Shown here: positions 1 through 7,133 of the stretch, piece by piece
How the letters are laid out: each line of letters opens with the position of its first letter
Position numbering within the stretch: the first letter of the stretch is position 1
DNA from: DTSX01 sp964008355
GTDB lineage: Bacteria > Pseudomonadota > Gammaproteobacteria > Steroidobacterales > UBA11654
Assembly: GCA_964008355.1 (NCBI GenBank)
Contig: CAXGBD010000005.1
Location: forward strand, 1-35,513
Direction: 5' to 3'
Length of the DNA stretch: 35,513 bases
Notes under the pieces: model-generated
The model's database searches: none
Told to the model about the DNA's origin: nothing
Seen by the model: only the letters and a program-made list of their open reading frames with translations
Made by a program: the position numbers and the translations under genes

Positions 1-260
1 TTCCCTTTTTGAGCAATCTCGAGTATTGCTTCAGGTCTGAGGTATGGATTGTTTAATTTTTTAGGGACTTTGGCAAAAGTACAGTAATGGCAGACATTGC
101 GACAAAGCATAGTTAACGGTATAAAGACTTTTTTGGAAAAAGTTATGACCTGTTTTTCTTGATCCCTAAGGAGCCTCGCTTGCTCAAGTAACTCTTCGAG
201 GGCAAACGATTGTGCTTGATTTAAATACTCTTCAGTTAATGCTTGAATTTGTCTGGTCAC
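1..260 (-). CDS. cofG: F420 deazaflavin (FO) synthase, CofG / N-terminal half of FbiC, partial
   Basis: The first 86 codons are present and the rest lies beyond the left edge. The translation contains KVFIPLTMLCRNVCHYCTFA, the radical-SAM CX3CX2C motif and flanks characteristic of CofG and the CofG half of FbiC. With CofH this enzyme makes the 7,8-didemethyl-8-hydroxy-5-deazaflavin chromophore from tyrosine and a flavin precursor. The start is GTG at 260: an in-frame TAA lies two codons upstream, and the next ATG is inside the radical-SAM motif. An AGAGG sits about 12 nt upstream. It is the last visible gene of the leftward F420 operon, 48 nt after cofC. Whether it is a stand-alone CofG or a CofG-CofH fusion cannot be seen here. 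Confidence 0.9.
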   Translation of the reverse strand, partial: MTRQIQALTEEYLNQAQSFALEELLEQARLLRDQEKQVITFSKKVFIPLTMLCRNVCHYCTFAKVPKKLNNPYLRPEAILEIAQKG

Positions 261-308
261 CCGTTATTTATAACCTCTTAGTGGTTTGATCTCAATGACT
301 ATTTTAGA

Positions 309-935
309 TTAAAAATTGTTCCGATTTATGAATTGTGAAAATTTATTCTCCACCGAGTTTTTCTTAAACAGGTGCAGATCATTCCAGTCGTCTAAATCCA
401 GGCTAAGGTATTCAATATTAACAATAGTTGTGTTGATATTTTTGGATCGAGCTTCTGCTAAATGTTTGCTAAAACTATTGGGTCCAAATTGAAATTCCAT
501 TTTTGTTGGTAGATCGAGAATTAGAGCATTGGTGCCGTTATCTTTTTTTGCCTCAACAATCGATAAGCCGGAAATGTGCTGCGAAATAAGATTTTCTATA
601 TCCTCCTGTTGGATATAAGGCAGATCAATTGATAAGTACAACATTGCTGTAACTCCCTGACTTTGAATCCATTGGGCTGTGTTGTCTATTTTTTCAGAAA
701 ATTGTTCTGTATCCGGTTCTGGTAGAACGACAATCTTTTTATTCCAAAATGAGCTCAACCACTCAATCTCATTACTCAGAACAATTATTTTTTCAACACT
801 TGCTATGGGCGTGAGAGCATCTAGCACTTGAGTAGCTAGAATTTGAGTCATCTCTTCTCTTTGCTTCTTGTTAAGGACATTTGAGAGTCTTGAAAAAGAC
901 TCATTAAAGTTATTAATTGGGATAATTGCCCACAC
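309..935 (-). CDS. cofC: 2-phospho-L-lactate (or related) guanylyltransferase CofC/FbiD
   Basis: This 208-residue protein is of usual CofC length. It opens MWAIIPINNF, the CofC-type nucleotidyltransferase N-terminus, and has SIDLPYI at about 103-109, equivalent to the family's (A)DLP metal/nucleotide motif. It activates a three-carbon phospho-acid with GTP to give the donor used by CofD. Which acid is used (2-phospholactate, phosphoenolpyruvate or 3-phosphoglycerate) cannot be read from the sequence. The GTG start at 935 directly abuts the cofD stop codon, which implies translational coupling. The protein is more divergent than its CofD and CofE neighbours, but the position confirms the call. 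Confidence 0.88.
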   Translation of the reverse strand: MWAIIPINNFNESFSRLSNVLNKKQREEMTQILATQVLDALTPIASVEKIIVLSNEIEWLSSFWNKKIVVLPEPDTEQFSEKIDNTAQWIQSQGVTAMLYLSIDLPYIQQEDIENLISQHISGLSIVEAKKDNGTNALILDLPTKMEFQFGPNSFSKHLAEARSKNINTTIVNIEYLSLDLDDWNDLHLFKKNSVENKFSQFINRNNF

Positions 936-1898
936 TCAACTGCCACCTTTTGTGTTGATCGTTTCAGCAAATGCAACGACATCCTGTGCCAGCTGAATTT
1001 TATCTTGATCGTTTTTCATGATGGTATTGGTCACTTTAACTTGGAGTCCCATAGATTCAATCTGTTTTGCTTGGGTGTCGTCTTTATTGTCGATGACTAG
1101 ACCATCAATCAATGAGTGATAATGCTCGGCAATACTGATTACTGAAGCTGGAATATTGAATTCTTCCATAATTTTTGCCGTAGGTCCTTTTATGGCAGCT
1201 CCTTTGACAATTGGGGACACCGCAATGACAGGTTGAGTCGATGATTGAATGAATGTTTTGATTTCATCTATGGAAAGGATCGGGTCGATGCTTAAATATG
1301 GATTCGATGGACAGATAACGATGGCATCAAAATCTGTTTCTTTTATTGCCTGTTGCAGTTCAGGAGAAGCTTTTGCCTCCCTGCTTCCTGAAAAGGAGAT
1401 ATTTTTTATAGTTGGTTTGGATTGATTTTTTACAAAATATTCTTGAAACGACAGTAGACCCATATCCGAGTCAATCATGGTCTGCACCGGTTCATCTGTC
1501 ATTGGCAAAATGCGGCTTCTTAAGCCAAATTGTTGAGCAATTGTTTGAGTGATTTCAGTGAGACTTAAACCCATTGTCATTTGTTCGTTCTTATACAGAT
1601 GCAGAGCAAGGTCTTTATCACCTAGCTGAAACCAGTTTTCTATTCCAAATTTTTCTAGCATTGAGTGAGTATTCCAGGTTTCATCATCTCTGCCCCAACC
1701 TGTTGTTGGATTATTAATTCCAGAAAGTGTATAAATCAAAGTGTCAATGTCGGGTGAGATATATAGCCCAAGATGCTTAAAATCATCACCCGTGTTTGCA
1801 ATGATGGTCAAGGATGATTGTGAGTTGATTCGGTCCAGTCCCAAGCATAACTTTGCTCCTCCAACTCCACCGCTGAGCGCAAGAATATTATTGTTCAT
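936..1898 (-). CDS. cofD: 2-phospho-L-lactate transferase CofD/FbiA
   Basis: This 320-residue protein joins the activated phospho-acid from CofC to the deazaflavin FO, giving (dehydro-)F420-0. It has the N-terminal glycine-rich motif ALSGGVGGAKL (7-17), then NTGDDF at about 35-40, PDIDTLIYTLSG, and the CofD segment GWGRDDETW near 67-75. LGDKDLALHL and the RSRILPMTDEPVQTMI region are also typical. Length is normal. The ATG start at 1898 lies 2 nt after the cofE stop and the gene runs directly into cofC, so the three are one operon. Confidence 0.95.
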   Translation of the reverse strand: MNNNILALSGGVGGAKLCLGLDRINSQSSLTIIANTGDDFKHLGLYISPDIDTLIYTLSGINNPTTGWGRDDETWNTHSMLEKFGIENWFQLGDKDLALHLYKNEQMTMGLSLTEITQTIAQQFGLRSRILPMTDEPVQTMIDSDMGLLSFQEYFVKNQSKPTIKNISFSGSREAKASPELQQAIKETDFDAIVICPSNPYLSIDPILSIDEIKTFIQSSTQPVIAVSPIVKGAAIKGPTAKIMEEFNIPASVISIAEHYHSLIDGLVIDNKDDTQAKQIESMGLQVKVTNTIMKNDQDKIQLAQDVVAFAETINTKGGS

Positions 1899-1900
1899 AG

Positions 1901-2686
1901 CTATCTAAATAAATCTTCTTCTTTAGAACGAATCAAGTTTTGGGCAGAGTATTCTTCGGATGGTGTTTCAATCCCTTTGATAATCACAACCGGAGTTCCT
2001 TCATTGGTTTCACCCATTGCAAGAGAGGCAGCAGCAGCCAGTTGATCGGCCCAGGCAATACAAGTTACTTGCAATTCTCGATCAAATAAATCTGTAGCTT
2101 TATAACGAAGATCCATTATTGTTTTAATCCCAGCAGAACCAATTGCATGACCAATAGTCCCCAATCGCCAAGCTCTGCCGATACTGTCGGTGATAATTAC
2201 ACCTACATTGATACCAATTTTCTTCTTAATTTCGTTTCTAATTTTTTCAGCAGATTGATCAGGATTGATGGGGAGCAGCAATACCATTTCTTCCTGGTGT
2301 GTTGATTTTATATTTGACCGATCAATTCCTGCATTGGCTAAAACATGTCCTAAACGATGCTCAACAATTATTACACCATCACTGACCCTTAAGATCTCAT
2401 TTGATTCCTGAAGGATTAATTCAACCAATCTTGGATCTTTGTTGGCTTGCCTGGCTAAACGTACTGCTTTTTGGGTTGGTTTGACATCAGATAATTTCAT
2501 CAAACGTCCTTCGGCTTTCGATACAATTTTTTGGGCAATAGCAATGATATCGTTTGTTTCAATACTTATTTCGTTCCTATCCAAGCAAGTCAAGACTAGA
2601 TTCGAAAGATCGTCTTTCTTTTCAATCATCGGGAAACCTGTAGGGGCAAATAATGAGATTGAAGGTGGAGTTGTTTTAAAATACAT
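1901..2686 (-). CDS. cofE: Coenzyme F420-0:L-glutamate ligase CofE
   Basis: CofE adds glutamates to F420-0 with GTP. The diagnostic core is GVIITDSIGRAWRLGTIG followed by HAIGSAG, LRYKATDLFDRELQVT and ADQLAAAASLAMGE. The protein is 261 residues, so it is CofE alone and lacks the C-terminal FMN-binding nitroreductase domain of actinobacterial FbiB. Some other protein must reduce dehydro-F420-0 if the CofC donor is phosphoenolpyruvate. I use ATG 2686 as start; an in-frame TTG at 2695 adds three residues. It follows npdG by about 30 nt and precedes cofD by 2 nt. Confidence 0.93.
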   Translation of the reverse strand: MYFKTTPPSISLFAPTGFPMIEKKDDLSNLVLTCLDRNEISIETNDIIAIAQKIVSKAEGRLMKLSDVKPTQKAVRLARQANKDPRLVELILQESNEILRVSDGVIIVEHRLGHVLANAGIDRSNIKSTHQEEMVLLLPINPDQSAEKIRNEIKKKIGINVGVIITDSIGRAWRLGTIGHAIGSAGIKTIMDLRYKATDLFDRELQVTCIAWADQLAAAASLAMGETNEGTPVVIIKGIETPSEEYSAQNLIRSKEEDLFR

Positions 2687-2718
2687 GTTACTCAAGAGTT
2701 TTAAAATAAGGCCTTTCG

Positions 2719-3360
2719 TCAGTTAGATGTAATTTTAATACTTGAAGATTTTAGTTTGTATTTCTTATTGATTGCTATCAATACAGAAGTTAGGGCTTCT
2801 GCTGCTGCTGAGTTTTCTAGTGGACCTGCGTGCCAGGATCGCAAATCTAGATCTTCGATAAGCTGGGTTACAGTATTAACTGCTTCCTCATCATTTCCTG
2901 AGACCAGCACTTCAGCATCGACAGGTTTATTGGAGCTTATCAGGTGAGATCCAATATTCTGAAGTGCCGATATCACTTTAACATCTGGACCTAAAATATC
3001 TTGTGCTTCCATGGCAGCAGAGCCTTTTTTTGGTAATAAAACTCTGGAACTATCTTTTTGAAGTGGCACTGTTGAATCGATTAGCACTTTCCCTTGTATG
3101 TATTCTCTGATTATTTTCAAAGTAGTTTCGTGACTTACGTACGGGACCGTCAAGACGGCTAGATCGCATTGTTGAGCTGCATCTTCCAATCCAGATCCTT
3201 CTATGGATTGCAAATCGTATTCTTCTTTTATAGAACAGACAATACTCTCAGCTTTTTCTCTTGATCTCGATCCTATGATGACTGGGTAACCTTTGGCTGC
3301 CCATTTGATCGAGAGTGCTGAACCCAAAGCTCCTGTACCACCAAAAACAGCGATTTTCAT
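2719..3360 (-). CDS. npdG: F420:NADP oxidoreductase (Fno/NpdG type)
   Basis: This 213-residue Rossmann protein starts MKIAVFGGTGALGSAL, the glycine-rich NADP site of NpdG, and continues with GYPVIIGSRSREKAESI, where the SRSR segment fits the adenosine 2'-phosphate. It transfers hydride between NADPH and F420 and so links the F420 made by this operon to the cell's NADPH pool. ATG 3360, 4 nt after the ilvD stop, gives the usual family N-terminus. In-frame GTG 3384 and ATG 3378/3375 would overlap ilvD and add up to eight residues. The C-terminal half (DILGPDVKVISALQNIG, SGNDEEAV) also matches the family. Confidence 0.9.
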   Translation of the reverse strand: MKIAVFGGTGALGSALSIKWAAKGYPVIIGSRSREKAESIVCSIKEEYDLQSIEGSGLEDAAQQCDLAVLTVPYVSHETTLKIIREYIQGKVLIDSTVPLQKDSSRVLLPKKGSAAMEAQDILGPDVKVISALQNIGSHLISSNKPVDAEVLVSGNDEEAVNTVTQLIEDLDLRSWHAGPLENSAAAEALTSVLIAINKKYKLKSSSIKITSN

Positions 3361-3364
3361 TTTT

Positions 3365-5218
3365 CTATTGGTCATCATGCTCACTGGGTAAAACTCTAAC
3401 CGCTCCTTCTGAAGCAGATGAAGCCATCAACGCATAAGCTTGCAAGGCCTGACTAATTTCACGTCTTCGATTTTTTGGCTTCCAAGCTCTGGTGCCGATA
3501 TCAGTCATTGCTATTCTCCTGTTTTCTATTTCTTCTGCAGAAAGTTGCACATTAATTGTTCGATTAGGAATATCTATTTCTATTATGTCTTGATCTCTGA
3601 TTAATCCTATTGCTCCCTCAGAAGCTGCTTCCGGTGAAATATGTCCGATAGAAAGCCCAGAGGTTCCTCCTGAGAATCGTCCGTCTGTAATCAGAGCACA
3701 TTTTTTACCCAAACCTTTTGCTTTTAAATAACTGGTAGGGTGTAACATTTCTTGCATTCCTGGACCTCCTTTAGGGCCTTCGTAGCGAATGACCACTACT
3801 TCTCCTGGCTGAACTAGATCATTTTGAATTCCATCAACAGCATCATCTTGACTTTCAAAAATATGTGCTGGGCCACTAAAGGTTAAATTATTTTCATCAA
3901 CTCCAGCAGTTTTCACGATACACCCATCCAAGGCAATATTACCTTTGAGAATGGCCAATCCTCCATCCCTGCTGTATGCATGGTCAATTTGACGAATGCA
4001 ACCCTGTTCCCGATCTAAATCTAGTGATTCGTAACGTTTTTTCTGTGAAAAAGGCTCAATGGTAGGAACCATTCCAGGGGCAGCAGAATAAAACTGGATT
4101 ATTTCTTTATCAGGATTTCTATTGATGTCCCACTTTTCAATCGCTGATTTCAATGTTTTGCTATGGACTGTTGTTGTGTCTATATTTAACAACTTACCTT
4201 TTTCGAGTTCGCCAAGAATAGCCATAACACCTCCTGAACGATGTACATCTTCTAAGTGGTAATTGCTACTTGGTGCTACCTTGCAAAGATTTGGAACACG
4301 TCTAGATAAACGATCTATGTCGTCCATTGAAAAATCAACATGGGCTTCCTTGGCAGTTGCAAGAATGTGCAAAACTGTATTCGTTGATCCTCCCATTGCT
4401 ATATCTAATGTCATCGCATTTTCGAGTGATTTGTTGTTAACGATATTGCGTGGTAAAACCCCGTCATTGTCTTTTTCATAAAATTCTTTTGTTATCTCAA
4501 CAATTAATTTACCTGCATCTAGAAATAGTTGTTGACGATCAACATGCGTTGCCAGAATGCTGCCATTACCTGGCAGTGCAAGTCCCATTGCTTCTACTAG
4601 ACAATTCATTGAATTGGCAGTAAACATACCCGAACAAGACCCACAAGTCGGGCATGCCGATCTTTCAATGGCTGTAATATCTTCTTCTGAAGTAGAATCG
4701 TCTCCTGAAAAAACTATTGCATCAATCAAATCCAATTTTGTATCCAAGCCTCTGACTTTGGCATTGCCTGCTTCCATTGGGCCTCCAGAGACAAAAATGG
4801 TTGGAATGTTCAATCTCATGCTTGCCATCAACATACCGGGTGTAATCTTGTCACAATTGGACAAGCAAACCAGTGCGTCTGCACAGTGGGCATTGACCAT
4901 GTATTCAACTGAATCTGCGATTAAATCTCGTGACGGCAAACTATACAACATCCCTGAATGACCCATAGCGATTCCATCATCAATGGCAATGGTATTGAAT
5001 TCTTTAGCAATCCCGCCATTGGTATAGATTTCTTTTGCCACCATTTGTCCTAAGTCTTTCAGATGGACATGGCCAGGCACAAACTGAGTAAATGAATTTG
5101 CAATAGCAATAATGGGTTTGCCAAAATCATTCTCTTTCATGCCTGTTGCACGCCATAGCGCTCTTGCTCCCATCATGTTTCTTCCATGAGTTGAGGTTTT
5201 TGATCTATATTCAGGCAT
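3365..5218 (-). CDS. ilvD: Dihydroxy-acid dehydratase
   Basis: IlvD dehydrates 2,3-dihydroxy acids to 2-keto acids in valine, isoleucine and leucine synthesis. The 617-residue protein is full length and follows the E. coli enzyme closely from MPEYRSKTSTHGRNMMGARA onward. Fe-S cysteines are visible in LSNCDKITPGML (C122) and CPTCGSCSGMFTANSM (C195). The segment NSFTQFVPGHVHL has Gly where [2Fe-2S] dehydratases carry a third cysteine, so an oxygen-labile [4Fe-4S] enzyme of the E. coli type is likely. It is the first gene of the leftward run and its 3' end touches npdG, so the F420 genes probably share its transcript. Confidence 0.97.
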   Translation of the reverse strand: MPEYRSKTSTHGRNMMGARALWRATGMKENDFGKPIIAIANSFTQFVPGHVHLKDLGQMVAKEIYTNGGIAKEFNTIAIDDGIAMGHSGMLYSLPSRDLIADSVEYMVNAHCADALVCLSNCDKITPGMLMASMRLNIPTIFVSGGPMEAGNAKVRGLDTKLDLIDAIVFSGDDSTSEEDITAIERSACPTCGSCSGMFTANSMNCLVEAMGLALPGNGSILATHVDRQQLFLDAGKLIVEITKEFYEKDNDGVLPRNIVNNKSLENAMTLDIAMGGSTNTVLHILATAKEAHVDFSMDDIDRLSRRVPNLCKVAPSSNYHLEDVHRSGGVMAILGELEKGKLLNIDTTTVHSKTLKSAIEKWDINRNPDKEIIQFYSAAPGMVPTIEPFSQKKRYESLDLDREQGCIRQIDHAYSRDGGLAILKGNIALDGCIVKTAGVDENNLTFSGPAHIFESQDDAVDGIQNDLVQPGEVVVIRYEGPKGGPGMQEMLHPTSYLKAKGLGKKCALITDGRFSGGTSGLSIGHISPEAASEGAIGLIRDQDIIEIDIPNRTINVQLSAEEIENRRIAMTDIGTRAWKPKNRRREISQALQAYALMASSASEGAVRVLPSEHDDQ

Positions 5219-5305
5219 ATGTTTTTTTAGGGTCGTTTTATTTGGGTATTATTATCTCATTTATTATTTATAATTCTAATTCTCATATTACCTTAGGAGT
5301 AAAAT

Positions 5306-5677
5306 ATGGTTGCAAGAATATTATCAGGCTTGGTAGGAGTGTTAATGCTGTTGAATTTTTTTTGGTGGTTGTTGGATCCAGCTACTGCTGCTGAAGAATT
5401 AGCGATGAGCTTACAGGAAGGTTTAGGAGGGAACACTCAAATTGGAGATTTTACTTCTTTCTTTTTTACTGCAGGGCTATTTGCCTGCATCGGAGCCTAT
5501 AGAGCGGAATACATTTGGCTTTATACCACAATATCTTTACTTGCTTCTGCTGCAATCTTTAGGTCTTATGCAGTGGTTGTTCATGAATCAGAACCTTTAA
5601 TGTCTGCCATAGGTTCTGAACTTGTCATGTCAGTAGCTTTGATAGCTTGTGTATTCTTAATGAAAAGAACTCAGTGA
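5306..5677 (+). CDS. Small four-helix membrane protein, unassigned
   Basis: This is a 123-residue, strongly hydrophobic protein. About four membrane segments are visible, near residues 4-22, 48-66, 70-88 and 100-118. The first helix contains FFWWLLDP, and acidic residues lie mainly in the loop at 29-46. TTAGGAGT sits a few bases before the ATG, so translation is well supported. It is transcribed divergently from ilvD and converges on trhP with a 24-nt gap. The layout resembles small DUF4345-type membrane proteins, but I see no diagnostic motif and assign no function. Confidence 0.75.
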   Translation: MVARILSGLVGVLMLLNFFWWLLDPATAAEELAMSLQEGLGGNTQIGDFTSFFFTAGLFACIGAYRAEYIWLYTTISLLASAAIFRSYAVVVHESEPLMSAIGSELVMSVALIACVFLMKRTQ

Positions 5678-5701
5678 AAACATGCTTTTACACAGGCTGT
5701 A

Positions 5702-7024
5702 CTATTCTTGCGTTTCCAGATTTCTCAACACCATACTGAATTCAGCGTCAGAGGTAGACTGGAAATCAGTCGGTTGGGGCATGAATACCTTGTACCCAGA
5801 ACCGGGTGCAAGTTTAATCGATTGACCTTGCTCATCCTCAAGATGCGTGAGATGCAGAGAAAGATTTCCGTTTGGTGTCATCAACTCTAGTTCATCTCCA
5901 ACCTGGAACCTATTTTTTACATCAATTGCCAACATGCCGGGGTGAGTATCATCTTTGTTCACATCACCAACATATTGTTGTTTCAGTCCTCTTGAAAAGC
6001 CATGCTCATAATTCTGAAATTCATGAGGAGGATGCCGACGATAAAATCCCTCTGTGTATCCTCGATTGGCCAGTGAATCAAGCTGGTCCATCATTGACAT
6101 ATCGAATGTTCTGCCCGCCAAGGCATCGTCAATGGCGCGTCGGTACACCTGAGCAGTTCTCGCTACGTAATAATGTGATTTAGTGCGACCCTCTATTTTT
6201 AGAGATTCAATACCTAGTTCGATGAGACGTCCCACATGCTGGACTGCACGTAAATCCTTGGAATTCATGATATAGGTACCATGCTCATCTTCAAAGGCAG
6301 GCATGTATTCTCCTGGACGTTTTTCTTCCTGCAATAACATCGCCGGAGTATCGATTGTTAAGGAATCTGGCGTGGCGACCAGATCACCACTACTATCCTC
6401 GACAGCCGGATGTGCCTGGTAATTCCACCGGCATGAATTTGTACAGGCACCCTGATTGGAATCCCGATGAGTCATATAGCCTGAAAGTAAACAGCGGCCT
6501 GAGTAGGCCATGCACAGAGCACCGTGTACAAATACTTCCAGTTCAATATCGGGACACTGTTGCCTAATTTCCTCGATTTCATCGAGTGAAAGTTCTCTTG
6601 AAAGGATAACTCGGTGAACTCCCTGTCTCTGCCAGAATTTTACCGTTGCAAAATTGACTGCATTAGCTTGTACAGAAAGATGCACTGTTAATTCTGGCCA
6701 ACGTTCCCTAACCATCATTATCAGACCCGGATCAGAAAGAATCACAGCATCGGGTTTTGCTTCTACTACAGAAGCCATATCTTTGATGAAAGTACGTACC
6801 TTGTTGTTGTGAGGTGCCAGATTGCTAGCTACATAGAATTTTTTACCCAGTCTGTGAGCCTCTGCGATACCAGCCGCCAAATTATCTTGTTTTCTAAACT
6901 CGTTGTTTCTGACTCGTAAACTGTACTTTGGCTGGCCAGCATAGACTGCATCAGCACCATAGGCGAATGCAAAACGCATTCCCTTGAGTGATCCAGCTGG
7001 TGATAAAAGTTCAGATGTTGTCAT
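5702..7024 (-). CDS. trhP: Peptidase-U32-family tRNA hydroxylation protein TrhP (YegQ)
   Basis: This 440-residue U32-family protein is full length. It opens SELLSPAGSLKGMRFAFAYG, continues with ADAVYAGQPKYSLRVRNNEF, and carries the U32 cysteine signature FVHGALCMAYSGRCLLSGYM followed by GACTNSCRW. TrhP (formerly YegQ) is needed for hydroxylation of wobble uridine to 5-hydroxyuridine in tRNA, using prephenate and an iron-sulfur cluster. The C-terminal region (about 330-430) is the small beta-barrel of the long U32 subgroup. It is divergent from aceE and stands alone as a minus-strand unit. Confidence 0.92.
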   Translation of the reverse strand: MTTSELLSPAGSLKGMRFAFAYGADAVYAGQPKYSLRVRNNEFRKQDNLAAGIAEAHRLGKKFYVASNLAPHNNKVRTFIKDMASVVEAKPDAVILSDPGLIMMVRERWPELTVHLSVQANAVNFATVKFWQRQGVHRVILSRELSLDEIEEIRQQCPDIELEVFVHGALCMAYSGRCLLSGYMTHRDSNQGACTNSCRWNYQAHPAVEDSSGDLVATPDSLTIDTPAMLLQEEKRPGEYMPAFEDEHGTYIMNSKDLRAVQHVGRLIELGIESLKIEGRTKSHYYVARTAQVYRRAIDDALAGRTFDMSMMDQLDSLANRGYTEGFYRRHPPHEFQNYEHGFSRGLKQQYVGDVNKDDTHPGMLAIDVKNRFQVGDELELMTPNGNLSLHLTHLEDEQGQSIKLAPGSGYKVFMPQPTDFQSTSDAEFSMVLRNLETQE

Positions 7025-7133
7025 AATCTTGAGTATCTTAGTAAGGCTTGCTTTGGAATCTTGAAAGACTATTCATATCGTATCGTATATCCTAAGAATT
7101 ATAATAATAACAATTATTGTCCAAGATTTACTG

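Noticed and set aside
4557..4961. Plus-strand ORF of 134 codons opposite ilvD
   Set aside because: It is antisense to a strongly conserved ilvD and has no recognisable domain; a shadow frame.
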